Under the pieces are notes generated by a model, which was not told the origin of the DNA, made no database searches, and saw nothing but the letters and a program-made list of their open reading frames with translations. A program made the translations under genes and the position numbers. DNA of 64,000 nt from Acanthacorydalis orientalis. Taxonomy: Eukaryota > Arthropoda > Insecta > Megaloptera > Corydalidae. Where the stretch lies: contig CM068321.1 of NCBI GenBank assembly GCA_034766995.1, positions 15,351,026-15,415,025 of the forward strand, written 5' to 3'. Shown here piece after piece: positions 26,653-41,684 of this stretch. Numbering within the stretch: the stretch's first letter is position 1; every line of letters starts with the position of its first letter.

Positions 26653-26691
<39 letters not shown>

Positions 26692-27112
26692 TTTGATTTA
26701 TTTGCAAGATGCATTAGTCATGTATGCATTTTGAATAATCCATTGCTGCTTTAATAATGTAATTACGTTGAAGCACAAATTCAACATGCAATCTCTATTA
26801 ATATGTTTGATGCTTATTATGCTTGACCGAAATAATCATTGATCTACTAGTTCCATAACTTAGTCAATTAAATATAATAGAACTATTGTTTAAATTCATT
26901 TTTTTGCACACAGAAAAAGATAAAATCTTGAATTTAATATAAAAATTAAATAATTACATGACAATGCTTTTTTGTTTTTGTACTTTAATGTGTAAATAAA
27001 TTAAGTGTTTACACACTAGTGTTACAACTAAGTGTTACAACATTTCTTAAAGTATTTATTGTTAGTAGAACAAGATAATTCACTATGGTTGTTCAATTGG
27101 CATTTTAACTTT

Positions 27113-27465
<353 letters not shown>

Positions 27466-28537
27466 TCTGATGATATTCGTTGTTTTGAATCGCGTGTGTT
27501 TTGTTTGCTAATACGTAGAAAATAAATAAATATTTAATGTGTTCCCTTCTTTGAAGAAAAAAACAACAGTAAACAAAAATAAAAACAACAATCGAATTAA
27601 CCACGAAGTTTGTTCAGTGGAACCTATTAATTAATCACAACTCGTTGTGTAAGTTATCAGAAAAAAGTTGAAATGGAAGTTATTTAAATCTCAATATTTG
27701 AATCAATCATTCTATTTGAAAGAAACGTTTTCGATGAATATATTCTATCTTTCTTTGATTACTCAATTAAATCATAAATTTTAGATATTAATTCAGTGTC
27801 TGTGGGAAAAAGAATGACGAGAAAATTTTATTTAATTAATAATACGAAGATATAGAAAGAATAAAATCAATAACAAATCAAATATATATTTTATAAAACC
27901 AGACGTGTGTAAGGAAGTAATTGAGATATATTTTAAAACGAGAAGATAACTGATGAAGAATAGAAATATTAGCAGAAATTACATTAGAATTAAATAAAAA
28001 CAATGCATAATTAGAAATAAATCAAAACATCGGATAAAAATTGTATTTATTATATATTTTTAAATGTTTCAAACGAAAAATCAAGTTCTATTTTCTACAA
28101 ACGATAGACTATTTCCACACTTGTGTATTGAACAAGATAAAAATATATTTATATATTTGATTATTATGCTATTACAATAGATGTTTCATTATACTACAAT
28201 ATGTTATATAAAAAGCAATAAAATCAATATATTTAGAAATGACCGTGGATATTTTTGAATTACAGTAAATGTTTTGAAGATTATATAACATACTTCAATA
28301 CACAGAAAGTACAGCCTGCCGAAACTGGTTGGCATTGACTTGAAAATGATTAGTTGTTCAGTAGAGAGTGCTTCGGGTTACTGTGTAGACTGTTTAGAAA
28401 TTTTTAATTCGTTACGTTTATTTTTTAAATAATAAAATTAAATAATTAATATGTTCGAAAATACTTAAATTGATTATTTTTTATTTGATATGAATTATAT
28501 ATATATAATTTCTTTAGTGATTCTTTTTACAAAATAG

Positions 28538-28590
<53 letters not shown>

Positions 28591-28699
28591 TTGAATAGTG
28601 TAAGTTAAATTACCAATGGCCTACAAATATTTTTATAATCTTTTGTCTATAATTATTTTGACATTGTTATTTTTGTGTAATAATGATATTTCATACACA

Positions 28700-28741
<42 letters not shown>

Positions 28742-29386
28742 ACACGAAAATGTTCATAAAATGTGTATTCATATGTCTTTGTATTTTCATAAAAATAATT
28801 TATTGCTTCTTTCAGTACAATTGAAATCTAAATTAGTTGATTTAAAACAAAGTTCTTTTTTTTATTCATCATGCGTTTATATATATCTAATACATATTTT
28901 ATTATTCTCTCAGCACAATACATCCTTTTGCACAGTTTAATATATCATATAACCGACATGAATACACATACAAATTATGGGTGAATATAATATTCTTTGA
29001 ATTCTATTAGTAATATCAAAGATTACGTAACGTGCTTCGCCGCATTGTATCTATAATTCTTACCAAACACAGTTCTTGACTTACGAACGGAATAGACATT
29101 CAATAGAATGTACATGTGGGTCTTTGTACAGATAGTGTAGACAGTGTAAATAGTGTAGATTTTAAAGAGGGTACATTAATTGGTTTTTTGTGTTTAAAAG
29201 TTGTAATTAGTTGTACTGAGTGTTTATATAAGAAAAGTGGAGGTTATTTATTTGATATGGACTGATGTTGTTAAAAAAATGTGTTCTATTTCTATTTAAA
29301 AAAAATATTTTCATTCAGATAATGTAAGTTAAAATCATTACTCTCCAAAATCACACAGCCTCACGCACACACACACACATACATAC

Positions 29387-29432
<46 letters not shown>

Positions 29433-31248
29433 TAAGTTTTAAATTCCTTATATCTCTTGTCTCAATCAAGATCATATATAAAATTTTATTTTCTTTAACT
29501 ATTCTGTTATGAAACACAATTCATTCTTTCGGTTAGTACGATTATATTACTTATGATTTTTTCAATTTAGAATATATTGTAATTTATATATTGTAATAAT
29601 TATTAAAATATATTTGAGTGAAACCTTTTAATATCAGAATTTGGTTCGTTCTCGAAAATTATCTAATAATTTCTGTCCTTTAGTTTGAAAAAGATTTAAT
29701 TATAATTTTGTAGTTACTGTGTCATCAATTTATTTTGTATTTTTTTATAGCCTTTTTTATTTTATTATCTTTTTTGTATTTTAAACATATGTATCATCAT
29801 ACTATATGACTTGTTTTTAAGTATTTTAATTTAAATACTTACACTATTTGGACAGTGTAAGTAAACATTTTTCAATGTTTAAATATATTCAATAATAATG
29901 TTTAAGGTACAATTAAATTTTCATTATTACTGTACAATGATTAGACTATTTTAATTGAACATTAGGGTATCTAAGGATGTATAATTAAAATTTTGAAAAT
30001 TAATTTGTGCATATATTTCTTAATAATTATAAAATTTTTATAATATGCTGTTAGAAATATTTATATAAAATTATTATTAAGAATTAACTAAAATTTAATT
30101 ACAACTTAGTGATTTTTGAACCCCATAGAGCTAGTCACTTCGCCAATAAATATCATTACAATCATGAACGTTTGATATCTTATATATCTTTTTTAATAGG
30201 GAAATAAATAGTTCTTTCTTTTATCTCAAAGTTTATTCAATTTGGACAATTATTATATCTAATTCGCTATTTATATTAGTATATATTTATAAAAGAAGGT
30301 TTAAGAAATATATTTAAACTAATAAGACATAAATTATATAAAAAACATTAATTTTTCATTTGTTATTGATTTTTGTTTGTTTTTATAACATGATTTTTTA
30401 TTATTTTTTATTTAATAATGTTTTTATTCCATAGGTGTGCTTCATTTTTCCTGTAAATAAATATCGATATTTAGAGCAGCGTCTGATTCTTGTCCAAGGT
30501 AAGTCAAACTTAAATTTTATTTAATATTTTATATTTAAATGTTAATAACTATTTTATATTAATGGAAGGTAACATTTTTATTTTTATAATTCTATTTATA
30601 TTTATAACTATCACTTTGTATATAGTTAACTATATTTCACCTCTTAATTCATTTTAGGTTCTTAAAAATACTAAACATTTAAAGAAATAGTACTTTATAT
30701 AAGCAAGATTTTTATTAAATATCTCATAGACTTAACTTTCTAAGTATTCATATTAAATTTTCTTGATTTTTTATCTTTTTTTTAGTCTCTTTATTTTTTT
30801 ACTAATTTTGTTTCATTTATGTATAAATATATTTCCGTATAAATTTTTATGAATATAAGAGGCACGTATATTAAAAATAATTGCTACATCAATTTTATCT
30901 AAAAGAATAATATCGCGATTAAATTACCTTCCATAAAAAATTATATTTTAATGTTAGTCATTACAATTAACACGTTTGGTAAAGTTAAATTTAATTTAAT
31001 CACTACCTATAGACCTTATCAACTCGAACATATTTTTATTTAGTGTCAAAAATGATTCACAGAATGTTATTATTACCAATGATAGATTAAGCAACTTGCT
31101 TAGTAGTCAAAATGATTACAAAAGCTCTAGAGTAAAATTTAAACATAATTGATACGTTATAACAATTCGCTCAGTTATCAAGTGCAGAGGAATGAAGTAT
31201 TATTTTAATAATTTTGAAATTATGAATACTTTTCGGAAAAAAATATTA

Positions 31249-31279
<31 letters not shown>

Positions 31280-31452
31280 ATCCGATGAAATACTATACAA
31301 TCTATTAATATATTTTTATTACATATCATCCGATATTCCTTTAATTTGTGAAAATATTTTCTTCTATTAATTCAAATCCGTCATAAAATAGGGGTCTCTC
31401 TGGAAAAGTATCTTTTTTCTATTTGAAAAAATTTATACGAAGAAATATTGTG

Positions 31453-31490
<38 letters not shown>

Positions 31491-31607
31491 GGTATTTGAA
31501 ATTGAATACATACATACACTCTATTTGTTTATACTTTTAATTATGTGTAAAAGATCATAAAAATCTATTTTTTTTCTATTTTAATTCTTTGGAGAGCTAA
31601 TTCATTC

Positions 31608-32820
31608 TTAACACTTTCAAGGCAGCCATCACATATGTGTGACTTTGGCTGCCAGATATTTTCGGTGGACGTTAGACGTATCTAAGCTATCGTTCTTGTG
31701 ACAGTCTATACCGAACATAAGAATTATGTTTATTTAAAGTATAAAGCGAGATAAAAATAAATAAATCTACCACTAGTGATAAGAATTAATCCTTCTACAG
31801 CCTAAAAAATAAAATGAAAGTTTGGACAGACATTACCAATATAGAATAAAAAAAAATATTCGTCTTATCACTCCAATGGATTTTGTGAAAAAGTTTGAGA
31901 AAGGGGATTACTGATTCACAAATCCATTATTTCATACAACGATCCTCGATGTTACAATGACCAGAGACAGATTCTGTCATATAGGGAAATACTGACAGTT
32001 CAGCAAAAATAAAAATTGCAAAGATAGATAAGAAAAAATTAAATCTGTTTTTTACATATTTTCAAGAAAATTTTCGAACAGTATACAAACCAGAAAAAAA
32101 AACGGTCTTGACGAAAGCACCATACCTTGGAAGGGAAGATTCTCATTTTGAACATACAGCTCAACCAAAATCACAAAATACTGAATATTGGTACCCATGG
32201 TCTGCAAAAGTATCACATGATATATTTGCAGTTTTGAAGTATATTGCACACAAGAATATACACTGAACACAACTATATTTTTATTAGTAAACCTTTTCGT
32301 AAATTTATAGCATATTATAGTAATTATCAATATATCTATATGGGCAATTACTGTAACAGTGTACAAGTCGCACAGCAATTATTACAAAGTACAACAGGTT
32401 TATACGGAACTATAAAGAAAAATATAGGTGTGCCAGTTTGTTTAAGAAATGTAAAATTAGAGGAACACGCTTCACTGTTCCGTAGAAAAAAATAATGTCC
32501 TTGTGCAAGTATGGAAGACGAAACAAAGATGTTGTATATGAAATCGTCAATACATTCTGCAAATAAAATTGATTTTACAAACTCCAAAAGGAACAAAACA
32601 AGCAGACATATGTAGTAGAATATAATAAATACATGAAAGGTGTAGATCTTACGAATCAATACCTTTTCAACTACGCATTTTTTAAAAAAACCGAAAAGTG
32701 GAGTAAAATCAGTTATCATAAATGCGTTTTAGATCAGTGGCTGCCGCCTGAGCGGCTCTAAAAAAGTTCTCGCGAATAACGAAAGTCCCGCATCTGAAAT
32801 ACCTGACGTGAAAGTGTTAA
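31608..32820 (+). mobile_element. piggyBac-like element, complete ends, dead
   Basis: A 1213-bp element bounded by TTAA on both sides (31608-31611 and 32817-32820), the piggyBac target. Its ends form an 18-bp terminal inverted repeat, TTAACACTTTCAAGGCAG on the left against TTAACACTTTCACGTCAG on the right (reverse complement), matching at 16 of 18. Inside the left end is a subterminal inverted repeat ggcagcc (31621-31627) / ggctgcc (31647-31653), and ggctgcc recurs near the right end at about 32740. The interior carries a broken transposase on the same strand. At 1.2 kb it is about half the usual length of an autonomous element, so large internal losses have occurred. Confidence 0.85.
31900..32735 (+). 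pseudogene. piggyBac-type DDD transposase relic
   Basis: Fragments in several frames match the piggyBac transposase order. MTRDRFCHI lies near 31957. LDESTIPWKGRFSF surrounds the first catalytic Asp (32110-32112), but in-frame TGA stops follow at 32149 and 32182. The longest open piece, about 32244-32495, contains YMGNYCNS, where the family has DNYYTS; the second catalytic Asp is replaced by Gly (GGC, 32343-32345). It then reads VAQQLLQSTTGLYGTIKKN. GVDLTNQYLF near 32641 keeps the third Asp (32645-32647). Stops, frameshifts and the lost Asp show it cannot be active. No host gene was captured. Confidence 0.8.
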
Positions 32821-33683
32821 TATGTGTAATTCTTACAGTACAATATTTTTAATTTTTAAAGCACAGAAAATTGAAAAAATTTCTTGTAAAGATATTTACT
32901 GTAATTTGTTTGCAATAATATTAAGTACGGAAATTATCCTGAAAATATTTAAAATCGCAACCATCGTTAGTAAAGAATATGACAAGCGCAGATTTGTTCG
33001 AACGCGAAAGTTTGAAAGTAGATTATTAATTAATGTAAAGAGTAAGAAGCAATTTGCGTTACTTCACAGTATAAAGTGACAAGGTCAAAATGTTACGTGG
33101 TAAATTTAATTTGTGATTTAATTTGTATTCCATCATTTTCTTCTTATTAATTCAACAATTGTTTACAATATTTCAGTTGTCTGATATTAAATGTACATTT
33201 TTTACGAAGCTTGAAGGTAATAATTGAGAGAAAAAATGATTTATACTCTTTTTTTCCACTGTTAAATACGAGTATCAATTAACTGAAATGCTTATAGATG
33301 TTTTATTTTTGTAAATCATTTATTTAAATATAATTTATATAGAAAAAATACAACCATACAGTCAAGTGTTTAATTAAGGGTATTGTTTAAAATACAGAAT
33401 TTTGTATATGACACACATTAAATATGATTTAAAAATTAACTTAGAGACATTACATGAATAAAGTAGCATTTTTCTATTAAAAGACTGTTTTGTTTCAATG
33501 AAATATCATTTAAAATATGCTGCACGTTTGTTCTGTTTAAAGAAAATAATCATTTTAATTTCAAAAACTTTAAAAGTTTCATATAATTGGTACAAAATAA
33601 TTATTTTAATTAAATAATAAAAGACTTATTATTAAATTGTCTTTAAGATTTAATCATTCCATTAATCGTTAAATTTATGTATG

Positions 33684-33719
<36 letters not shown>

Positions 33720-36700
33720 GTATGTATACATATTTGTATACATATGAATACATACGTCTATATTTAAAAAGGAGGAGGAGGTTATTAAAATGTTATTATC
33801 TTGAAAGTTTCCCTTATTAAAAGTTTATAAAATATACGAAAGTATTACCACAAATCAATTTTGAGTATTAAATTATACATTTACTTTATTTGCAACAAAA
33901 GGTACAGAGCTTTCAAGTTTAATATATTCTTGATACACGATTTAATTAAATAATTCCAAGTTGTGTAATTTTATATCCGGCACCGTTCAGTGATTTTCTT
34001 TTCTTTGATATCATCCCGATGAAACGAACGTTATTACGCGAAATTATAAAGTAAACTTGTATCAAAAACAAAATGCATTGTACAAAGTTTGTAAAACAAC
34101 AGTTATGAGGAGAGTGAGAGCGGAAGTGGGCTTATACAGTGTTGAAGTACAACTCAAGTTAAAGAAGTTGATGTAATAAATAGTCAGACTGTAGACGTAT
34201 TTTAAATGATAGTATCAAACTTAGTAGATAGGAAAAAATAACGTGCAGAAGTAAGTACAAATGATAAATTTAACATACGTATCGTTATGTTCGTTTCTTT
34301 TGCACGTATTCGTTTTCCAGTCGCTTTTTTGAAGTTACTTCTCACTCAAGGGCCTCTATTAATTTACAGCCAAATGTAAGAAAACAAAGAACAAACAAAA
34401 TTGCTACTGCAAAGTTAAACATTAGTCTTGAAAGATAATGTATTTGCTTGAGCATACTCATTTTGTTTATTCTGTATAATGGGTGCAAGAGGAACTTGAC
34501 AGCAATATGAGACTGTATTATTGTTGGAATGCGACAGTTTTTCAGCTTGCATTTATTTTTTATTACACAAAAGTGCCGAGGACGAATATAAGCATTACGT
34601 CGTTTTATTTTCAGTACGTTTTGATTTTTTTCATTACATTTACGTATGTATAGGTTGGAATCAAACAAATTTTATTTTATTACTTGCATTATTTAAAAAA
34701 AAACATTTTTATAATTTTGATAAAAATGTTGTATAATAATATATTTTAATAAAAATATTATAATCATAAGTATTTTCTTAAGAAAATAGATTATGCTATA
34801 TTAAATTACGGTATTAAAATATTTTTGATTATATTTTTTTCAATGAATTCAATTAATACTTCTTTTTTGAAAAATACAATAAATATACTTTAAGGAAGTT
34901 TTATATTCATAAAAATGATATATAATAATGACAACACAACACTTACAAATATATATATATATATATGTTTTAACAAATTTTATAACATTTTTAGATACAG
35001 TTAATTGAGGGAAGTTTGATTATACATTTATCAGGATTTATTCGATTAAATATTAATATTCACTGTTCTGGATTTTACAAAATAAATAGTTGATATGTTA
35101 AAAATATTTAAAACATTTAAAATTTATAATATTATAATAATGAACTTGTTAAATAATATTAAAAAAAAGAATATAACTATTCAGAATAATTTTCTACTTG
35201 AACTTATTTTCAAAATCATGCTTTTCAGTCTAGTTGTGTACTACTACTATTTCAACACAAGTCTCGTATCTTATTTCTCTAGCTTTGCATTTTATTTATA
35301 CGCCACTCTTTTCTCCATTGTGCAGTGACATTTATTATTAAAACAAGTTAATTATTCAGTAAGGAAAGCTGCACGTTATTTAATGTTATGACAATTAAAA
35401 TCTATGCAACGATTCTTTTCCATATATACTATGTAAATTTCTTAATAAGTATCATATATAAATATAATTATTAAAATTTTCATAAATTACATGTAATGTA
35501 TTCATCTCTGAAAAATGTTTTTGTAGAAGTAGAATTTTTTGTTACTCATTTTTAGACTAAAATGCAGGAAGATAATCTTAAGACATTTGTCTTTTAGAAA
35601 TGAATGCAGGTTTTTCCATTATAACGCAGATATTAAACATGTTTTAATTAACGCCTGAAGAAATACAAATAATATTTTTTTATGATAAAGTGTAATATTG
35701 ACAGAAGTTTACATTTCATCTTTTTCGTTTGTGTTTAAACATTTTTAATTTAAAGGTTTTCATAATGTGTAATATTGAATAAATTATAAAACTTACTGTC
35801 TTGAGATGGAAAACTGGATAATTGACAGTTTGATGGTAAAAATCTTTGTCATAAAGTTGATTTAATATTTCAAATTTCCAATATTTTTTTATTTTTAGTA
35901 GAATTAAAAAAAAAATATTTCTTGACTTATTTTCAATACAATACAATTTTATTTTAATCGATTTTATAAAAATAATGTATCAATTGACTTATTACAGGAA
36001 TAAAAAATTTTAATGCCACTAGTTATTTTTTGGTCGAATTATTTATTTTTTTTAAGAAGGCTATTGATTTTTCATCGACTATAAAATACTATCTAGAATT
36101 AATGAATACTTTTAAGATTATTTAAGGTCTTAGACGAAACAAATCCTTTTCGTGTTAGAAGTACTTAAGAATGTTACTTATTCTTGATTACTACAGCCAT
36201 TTTAGTTAGATTTATCTTAAGCTACTTTTGTCATATAATGAGTCCATATTACATTTAATTAAATTGATGAAATAATACAGTTGCTGAAACAGTTTCAGAA
36301 ACTAAATCATGTTACCTAAAAGTAACATCAAACAAATACCAACTTTTATTTATGCGTAAAAAATCTGTTTCATTATCTTGAAGATTCTTTTTATTATAGT
36401 ATCAGCTGAATGTCTGCTTTCTGCAGCCGATTTTGGCCAGAGTTCCATCTTCAAATGAATTTTTATCTTGTTTTATTATTGTTAAAATGAAAATTAACCA
36501 TTACTATTATAAAGAATATACATTCTTTTCACTAGTACGATTGAAAACGAATAAAAATACAAAATGTGTTGCAGAATCAAATTAGATTTTCGCAGAAAGA
36601 TTAGATAAATAAATAAGGGCGATCATATTATACTTTTTTAAATATATTTAAAAAAAAATTGTTTTTGAATGAAAGTAATTTTTTTCAGAAAAAAACTATT

Positions 36701-37136
36701 TAATTCTAACCCTTTTTACCATTAAATATAACAGGATTAAAAATATTTTCTTACCAGCATTTATTATAGATTGTCGTGGCTATTTAAAGTTAATGAAATA
36801 GATTTTATTCATAATTATCTATACTAAATTATTTAAAAAAATATTTTTGGCTTTAAAATAATGTCTTATTTTAGTAATTTATAATTGAATATATATTAAT
36901 ACATATATTATATATATATTATTTCCAGAAAATTTGAAACAAATATTTGATTTAATGTATAAATTTACAAAGTATTTGAATTTTTTTACTAGAGCAATTT
37001 TCAAATTTCTTTAAATTTCTCTTTTCAAATTAGATAAAAATATTTTTATTTTTTTTAAAATGTAATGGTTTAACAAGCACATTTTTTTAATTTCTTTTCC
37101 GAAATATTTGTTCTAAATTTCCAAGGAAGATTAATG

Positions 37137-37184
<48 letters not shown>

Positions 37185-38810
37185 TTAATTAGGAATGTAT
37201 ATTAAAAATATATCTTTAAAAATATTTTGTCATCATGGCTTTTCTTATTTCATTTCCATTACATGTCAATTATTTTATTTTCTTTGATAAACACTCCATT
37301 AAATTTTAATAAATGGAATAAATGTACAATTCATATTTCTCAGAAATACATAAATTATATTATAGAACGACTTGAAATTGTATATTTTAAAAAGTTATAT
37401 AGAATACTAGTTTCATTTTGAATAGATTAAATGGTAAAACATAACATTCATTATCTTTCTTTTTGTGAAGATACAAATCTTAACTAATTACTTTTCACAG
37501 GACGCTCCGAAAAAGATATACACTCTAACTTATACAAAAGAAGTAATTACTTAAAAGAACTACCCCCGTCGGACCTATAACATTAAGAAAAACCTTTTTT
37601 TCTTAGTGAACAAAAATTCAGAAGATAACTTTTTATCCAATACGTAACTGTATTAGAAAATTATGTAGAATACTTCACAGAAAATTTAGATGCATAGCTT
37701 GTTGGTAGATTTTTCTTGTCACAATTTAACACTTGTATCAAAAGTTGTTAAAATATTTAGTTAATATTTTACATTTTTTAAATGAATTAAGAATTTTTGT
37801 GCTCTAGGTAAATATTTGAAATTCTTCAAGAAATTATAACTTTGAAATAATTGAAAGATGGAAGTATTATTTAAAACGAAGAGTTCTATTTCAAATTGGA
37901 ATGTACATTTAGTTTCCATTATATATATATATGTATATATATATAAAATACTTTCTATTGCAACTGACTTGCAGCGTCATACTGTTAAATCTATAACATG
38001 AAAATATAAGTTAATTAATAAAAATTTTGTACATTCCATAACTCAAATTATAAATCAGATTCTCACTTTGTATAAAATTCATTTCAATTCCAGTTCATGC
38101 AATACAGTTCTGATACTGTAGCAAAATTCACTTTCACAAATATTTTTTTCCATTTCACAAACGACAATATTTTTTTTTCTAGTAAAAAATATTCTATACT
38201 AATATTGATCATTTTTCATTATAAACAAACGTTTTTTTTTGTGGTTTGTGTGATGAAAAAATAATACAGTAGTCAAAATTCCATTCTAAGTTTCTAAATA
38301 ATTTGTTTTTAGTTTCTTTACTGAAGTAAATGTCACCTTGTAATATATTTCTCTTAAATTTCGTTAATTTTATTCCCAAACCAACTTTTAGTACTAAAAT
38401 TCTGCTTTATATTTAGTGAGTTTTTCATCTAAAAAATTATTCTTTCAATATAATAAAATAATTTAAAAAGTGATCTCCATCGACTTTCTTTAGTCAATTC
38501 TATTTATTTTCAAAATACACATTCTATATAATCAATGTTATTGTATTCTTATATTATATTTCATGCTAAGCTCTTTTTTCGAATTTTTTTTAGAACTAAT
38601 TATGATTTACAATTTTTTGTTCCTTAAACTGGTATTTCATTTTGTTTTGGTTCCTCACTTTTTTGATTTTGTTACTTTTACAAATTTGAGACATATTCAG
38701 GATCAATTTTGTAGTATATATATATATATACATATTTATGTCTAATATGTATGTATGTTAACTTTTAACGAAAACTACTATTTATATGTTTTATAAGTCT
38801 GCAAAAAATA

Positions 38811-38841
<31 letters not shown>

Positions 38842-38842
38842 C

Positions 38843-38880
<38 letters not shown>

Positions 38881-39547
38881 ACGTAAGTTAATCATGTATT
38901 AAATTATCAGGATGAATTATTTTTCTGTTGAACTTAATTACTTCTACTTAAAAAAAGTTGTAGAAATTTATAACTTGATACAGTAATGATTTAATAAGTA
39001 TCTTAATTATACATTCTGATGAAAATTTGTTAACAAACTTTTTCAATTAACGATCCATTAAACATATGAAATTTCTCTCTCTGAAAGTTTCACATTAATT
39101 TGAAAGCCAGTTGCAATTGCGAACTTAGTACTGTAATAAATAAATCACTAAGTCTTATGTTATTGTTTTTTAGTTTGCACTTACACTTAGATAACCAGAC
39201 ATGCGAAAACTCTGAAAATAGTTTCATTTTTTTGTGTTCAATGTAAGTAAGAAAACTTAATGAGTCGAATGCGATATGTTGGTGAAAGGAATTTCAGCCA
39301 TTCGAGTTTGCTGCGCGTTGCTATTTCTATATAATGGTTTATGCTTAACACAAGCTATTAAACGGTGGTTGTAACGCATTAAGGACACAATTTATGTGCG
39401 AAACTTGCAGTCTAGCTTCGAATACTGCGGTGTGTTTCTGACGACAAGTATTTCTCAAACAGTGGTGTTTTTTGTTGTATCGAAAACATCACTTGCTATA
39501 TATTTTTTAATTATGAAATGCAGATTGTTTAGAAAAAACTATACGTC

Positions 39548-39579
<32 letters not shown>

Positions 39580-39866
39580 ATATATATATATATATAACAA
39601 GAGTATTTTATAGTTAAATATGAACAGTACGTTATAAAAAAAACTATTAATCTGTTATTCCCTAAAAAAATTAATCATCAAATGAAGTAAATGTGAAAAA
39701 ATATAATTGAATATTTACAATTCCTTTTTTAATGTTATTAGTTGATCAAGTCACTGAGAATACTATTTTTTTTTATTCAGTTTTAACTTTTTATAAAAGT
39801 ACAATTTAAAACTATTATTTTAAAAGCAAGTTATGATTAATATTTTTAAAAGCCCTTATTCATAAA

Positions 39867-39909
<43 letters not shown>

Positions 39910-40549
39910 GTTTTATTTAAATAGATATAAATAATAAAAACAAAACTGAACACTGTTTATTTAAATCATGAAAAATATAAAAAATTTGATGTATCAAACA
40001 ACTGTAATTTTATTAATGTATTTAATATTATTGTATTAAAGGTCTAAGAGTACTTTTTTAAACAGAAGAGGACTAAATATATGTTTGGGAATATATTTGT
40101 ATGCATACAATAAATATTTGTATTATTTATAAAAATATGTTTATCTTCGTGTATAGACGTAAAGGAAAAATTATTTATTTAAAAATCAATTGGTGATATA
40201 TTAAATTATTTGTCAGTATCTTCGCCAACAAAAAATAGAAGTAGGTTGTTGAAGGCACTATATATTTATATGTATTTAAGATTTGATTTATTTTTATGAA
40301 ATAAATATATGACAATTCTTTTACATACATTTTACATATATGAATTCTATATTTAATAACATGTTTAACTTTTTATTTTTTTTTGTATTTACATATCTAT
40401 AACAACTTTTTCCTGTTTGCAAATTTAAAATGAAGTATTTTTATGACTAATTAGATTATTGTAAAACTAATGTTGATTCAGAATGAGAAATCCTTTTTAA
40501 TTCATTGATTTGTAAGTATTAAGTGGCTTCGTTATAAAATACACACAGG
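32821..40549. other. AT-rich intergenic DNA
   Basis: No gene recognised. (AT)n runs at about 33687-33716, 34950-34967, 37138-37185 (with a GT tail), 37920-37946, 38718-38732, 38816-38880 and 39554-39596 (with tandem tatg). A short possible repeat motif at 36404-36440 is shared with 50152-50188. GC-richer patches at about 33970-34330, 37495-37600 and 39250-39440 have no recognisable coding content; short open frames there (such as 34342-34668 minus and 39396-39617 plus) run into AT-rich sequence or microsatellite. Confidence 0.55.
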
Positions 40550-40619
40550 ATACATTTAGCGGTTATTGGGGGTTAAGGGCGCATCGACAACAGAGGTCAT
40601 TAGCGCCCATACATTTAGC
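40550..40619. mobile_element. 48-bp GC-rich insert flanked by 11-bp direct repeats
   Basis: ATACATTTAGC occurs at 40550-40560 and again at 40609-40619. Between them lies a 48-bp GC-rich segment (40561-40608) quite unlike the surroundings, starting ggttattgggggttaaggg and containing an inverted pair GGGCGC (40577-40582) / GCGCCC (40603-40608). A perfect 11-bp duplication around foreign sequence is what target-primed retroposition or a small transposon insertion leaves. The source family was not recognised. Confidence 0.6.
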
Positions 40620-41629
40620 AAAATAAAAATGTTTATTTTTATTTCTTATTAGAAATGAATTTTATTAGAATTTATATTCGAACAAATGTTTGTTATAAAG
40701 ATATTTCATTATAAATTTAAAAATATATTTTCTTGTTTATTTAATTAAATAGATATCGTTAAAATAAAAAATTCTAAACATAATGTATGGCCGTTTTGAT
40801 GTTAAACTCTAAAATATTTATATTCGACTCATTTTGTCCAAAACTAGCTGGATGTTTCGCAAGGTAGTAGATAACACTTTGTATTTTAGAAATATATAAT
40901 TACATTTTTAGAGTTATTTTAATTGTAAAACAACAGAAATGAATATATTAAATTCTTAACTTGAAACAAATAGTGATTTTAAAAACATTTGTATTAATGA
41001 GACTAATTACTTATTAGATATGTGGTTATTTACAAGCATGCATACATTTTATTACATTATGTGTCTCAATCACATCACTGTAGTTTAATTTTTGGTAAAA
41101 AATCTAGAAAGACTTGTATTTAAAAAAATCAATTATTTTATGTCCATTGACAATAAATCATCGAATACATAAACCATTCTGACCAAGTAGATTTATTTGT
41201 AGATAAGATAGTATTCAAAGTAAAAATATGACTTAAAAACAACCTGATGTAGTTAGTGTTAATTTGTTTTAGAAGCAGATAGTAGTTCAACACATGGAAA
41301 TCTCTCTAAAATATAAAATATCAACAATTAGATTTGTCTTTCTTTAATTAAATTTTCTTATACTATAATTTTCTAATTTAGGTTACTAATGAACCATTGA
41401 ATGAAAATATATAAAGAATGTAGAAACGGTATTTAAAGCTACACAAACATATATTCCTTTCATTGGTATTTTTATTATTTAAAAATAGATCAAACATTAC
41501 TAACTGATTCAGCTTTTTTTCTTATTCACATGTTGAACTCTCTAAATCAAATTCAGACACATTGACTAACAAATAACTAAAGAGATTATTTTGATAATAT
41601 AGTTTAATCGACAAAATAAAACTCGGATT

Positions 41630-41684
<55 letters not shown>

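Noticed and set aside
32348..32719. 123-codon minus-strand open frame, and 32052-32378 minus
   Set aside because: Antisense shadows of the piggyBac-like transposase relic on the plus strand.
32822..33079. 85-codon plus-strand open frame immediately after the piggyBac-like element
   Set aside because: No similarity, Lys/Ile-rich, begins at the insertion edge by chance.
34342..34736. Overlapping open frames on both strands (108 and 71 codons)
   Set aside because: Lys/Asn/Phe/Tyr/Ile-rich translations typical of AT-rich noncoding DNA; no recognisable domain.
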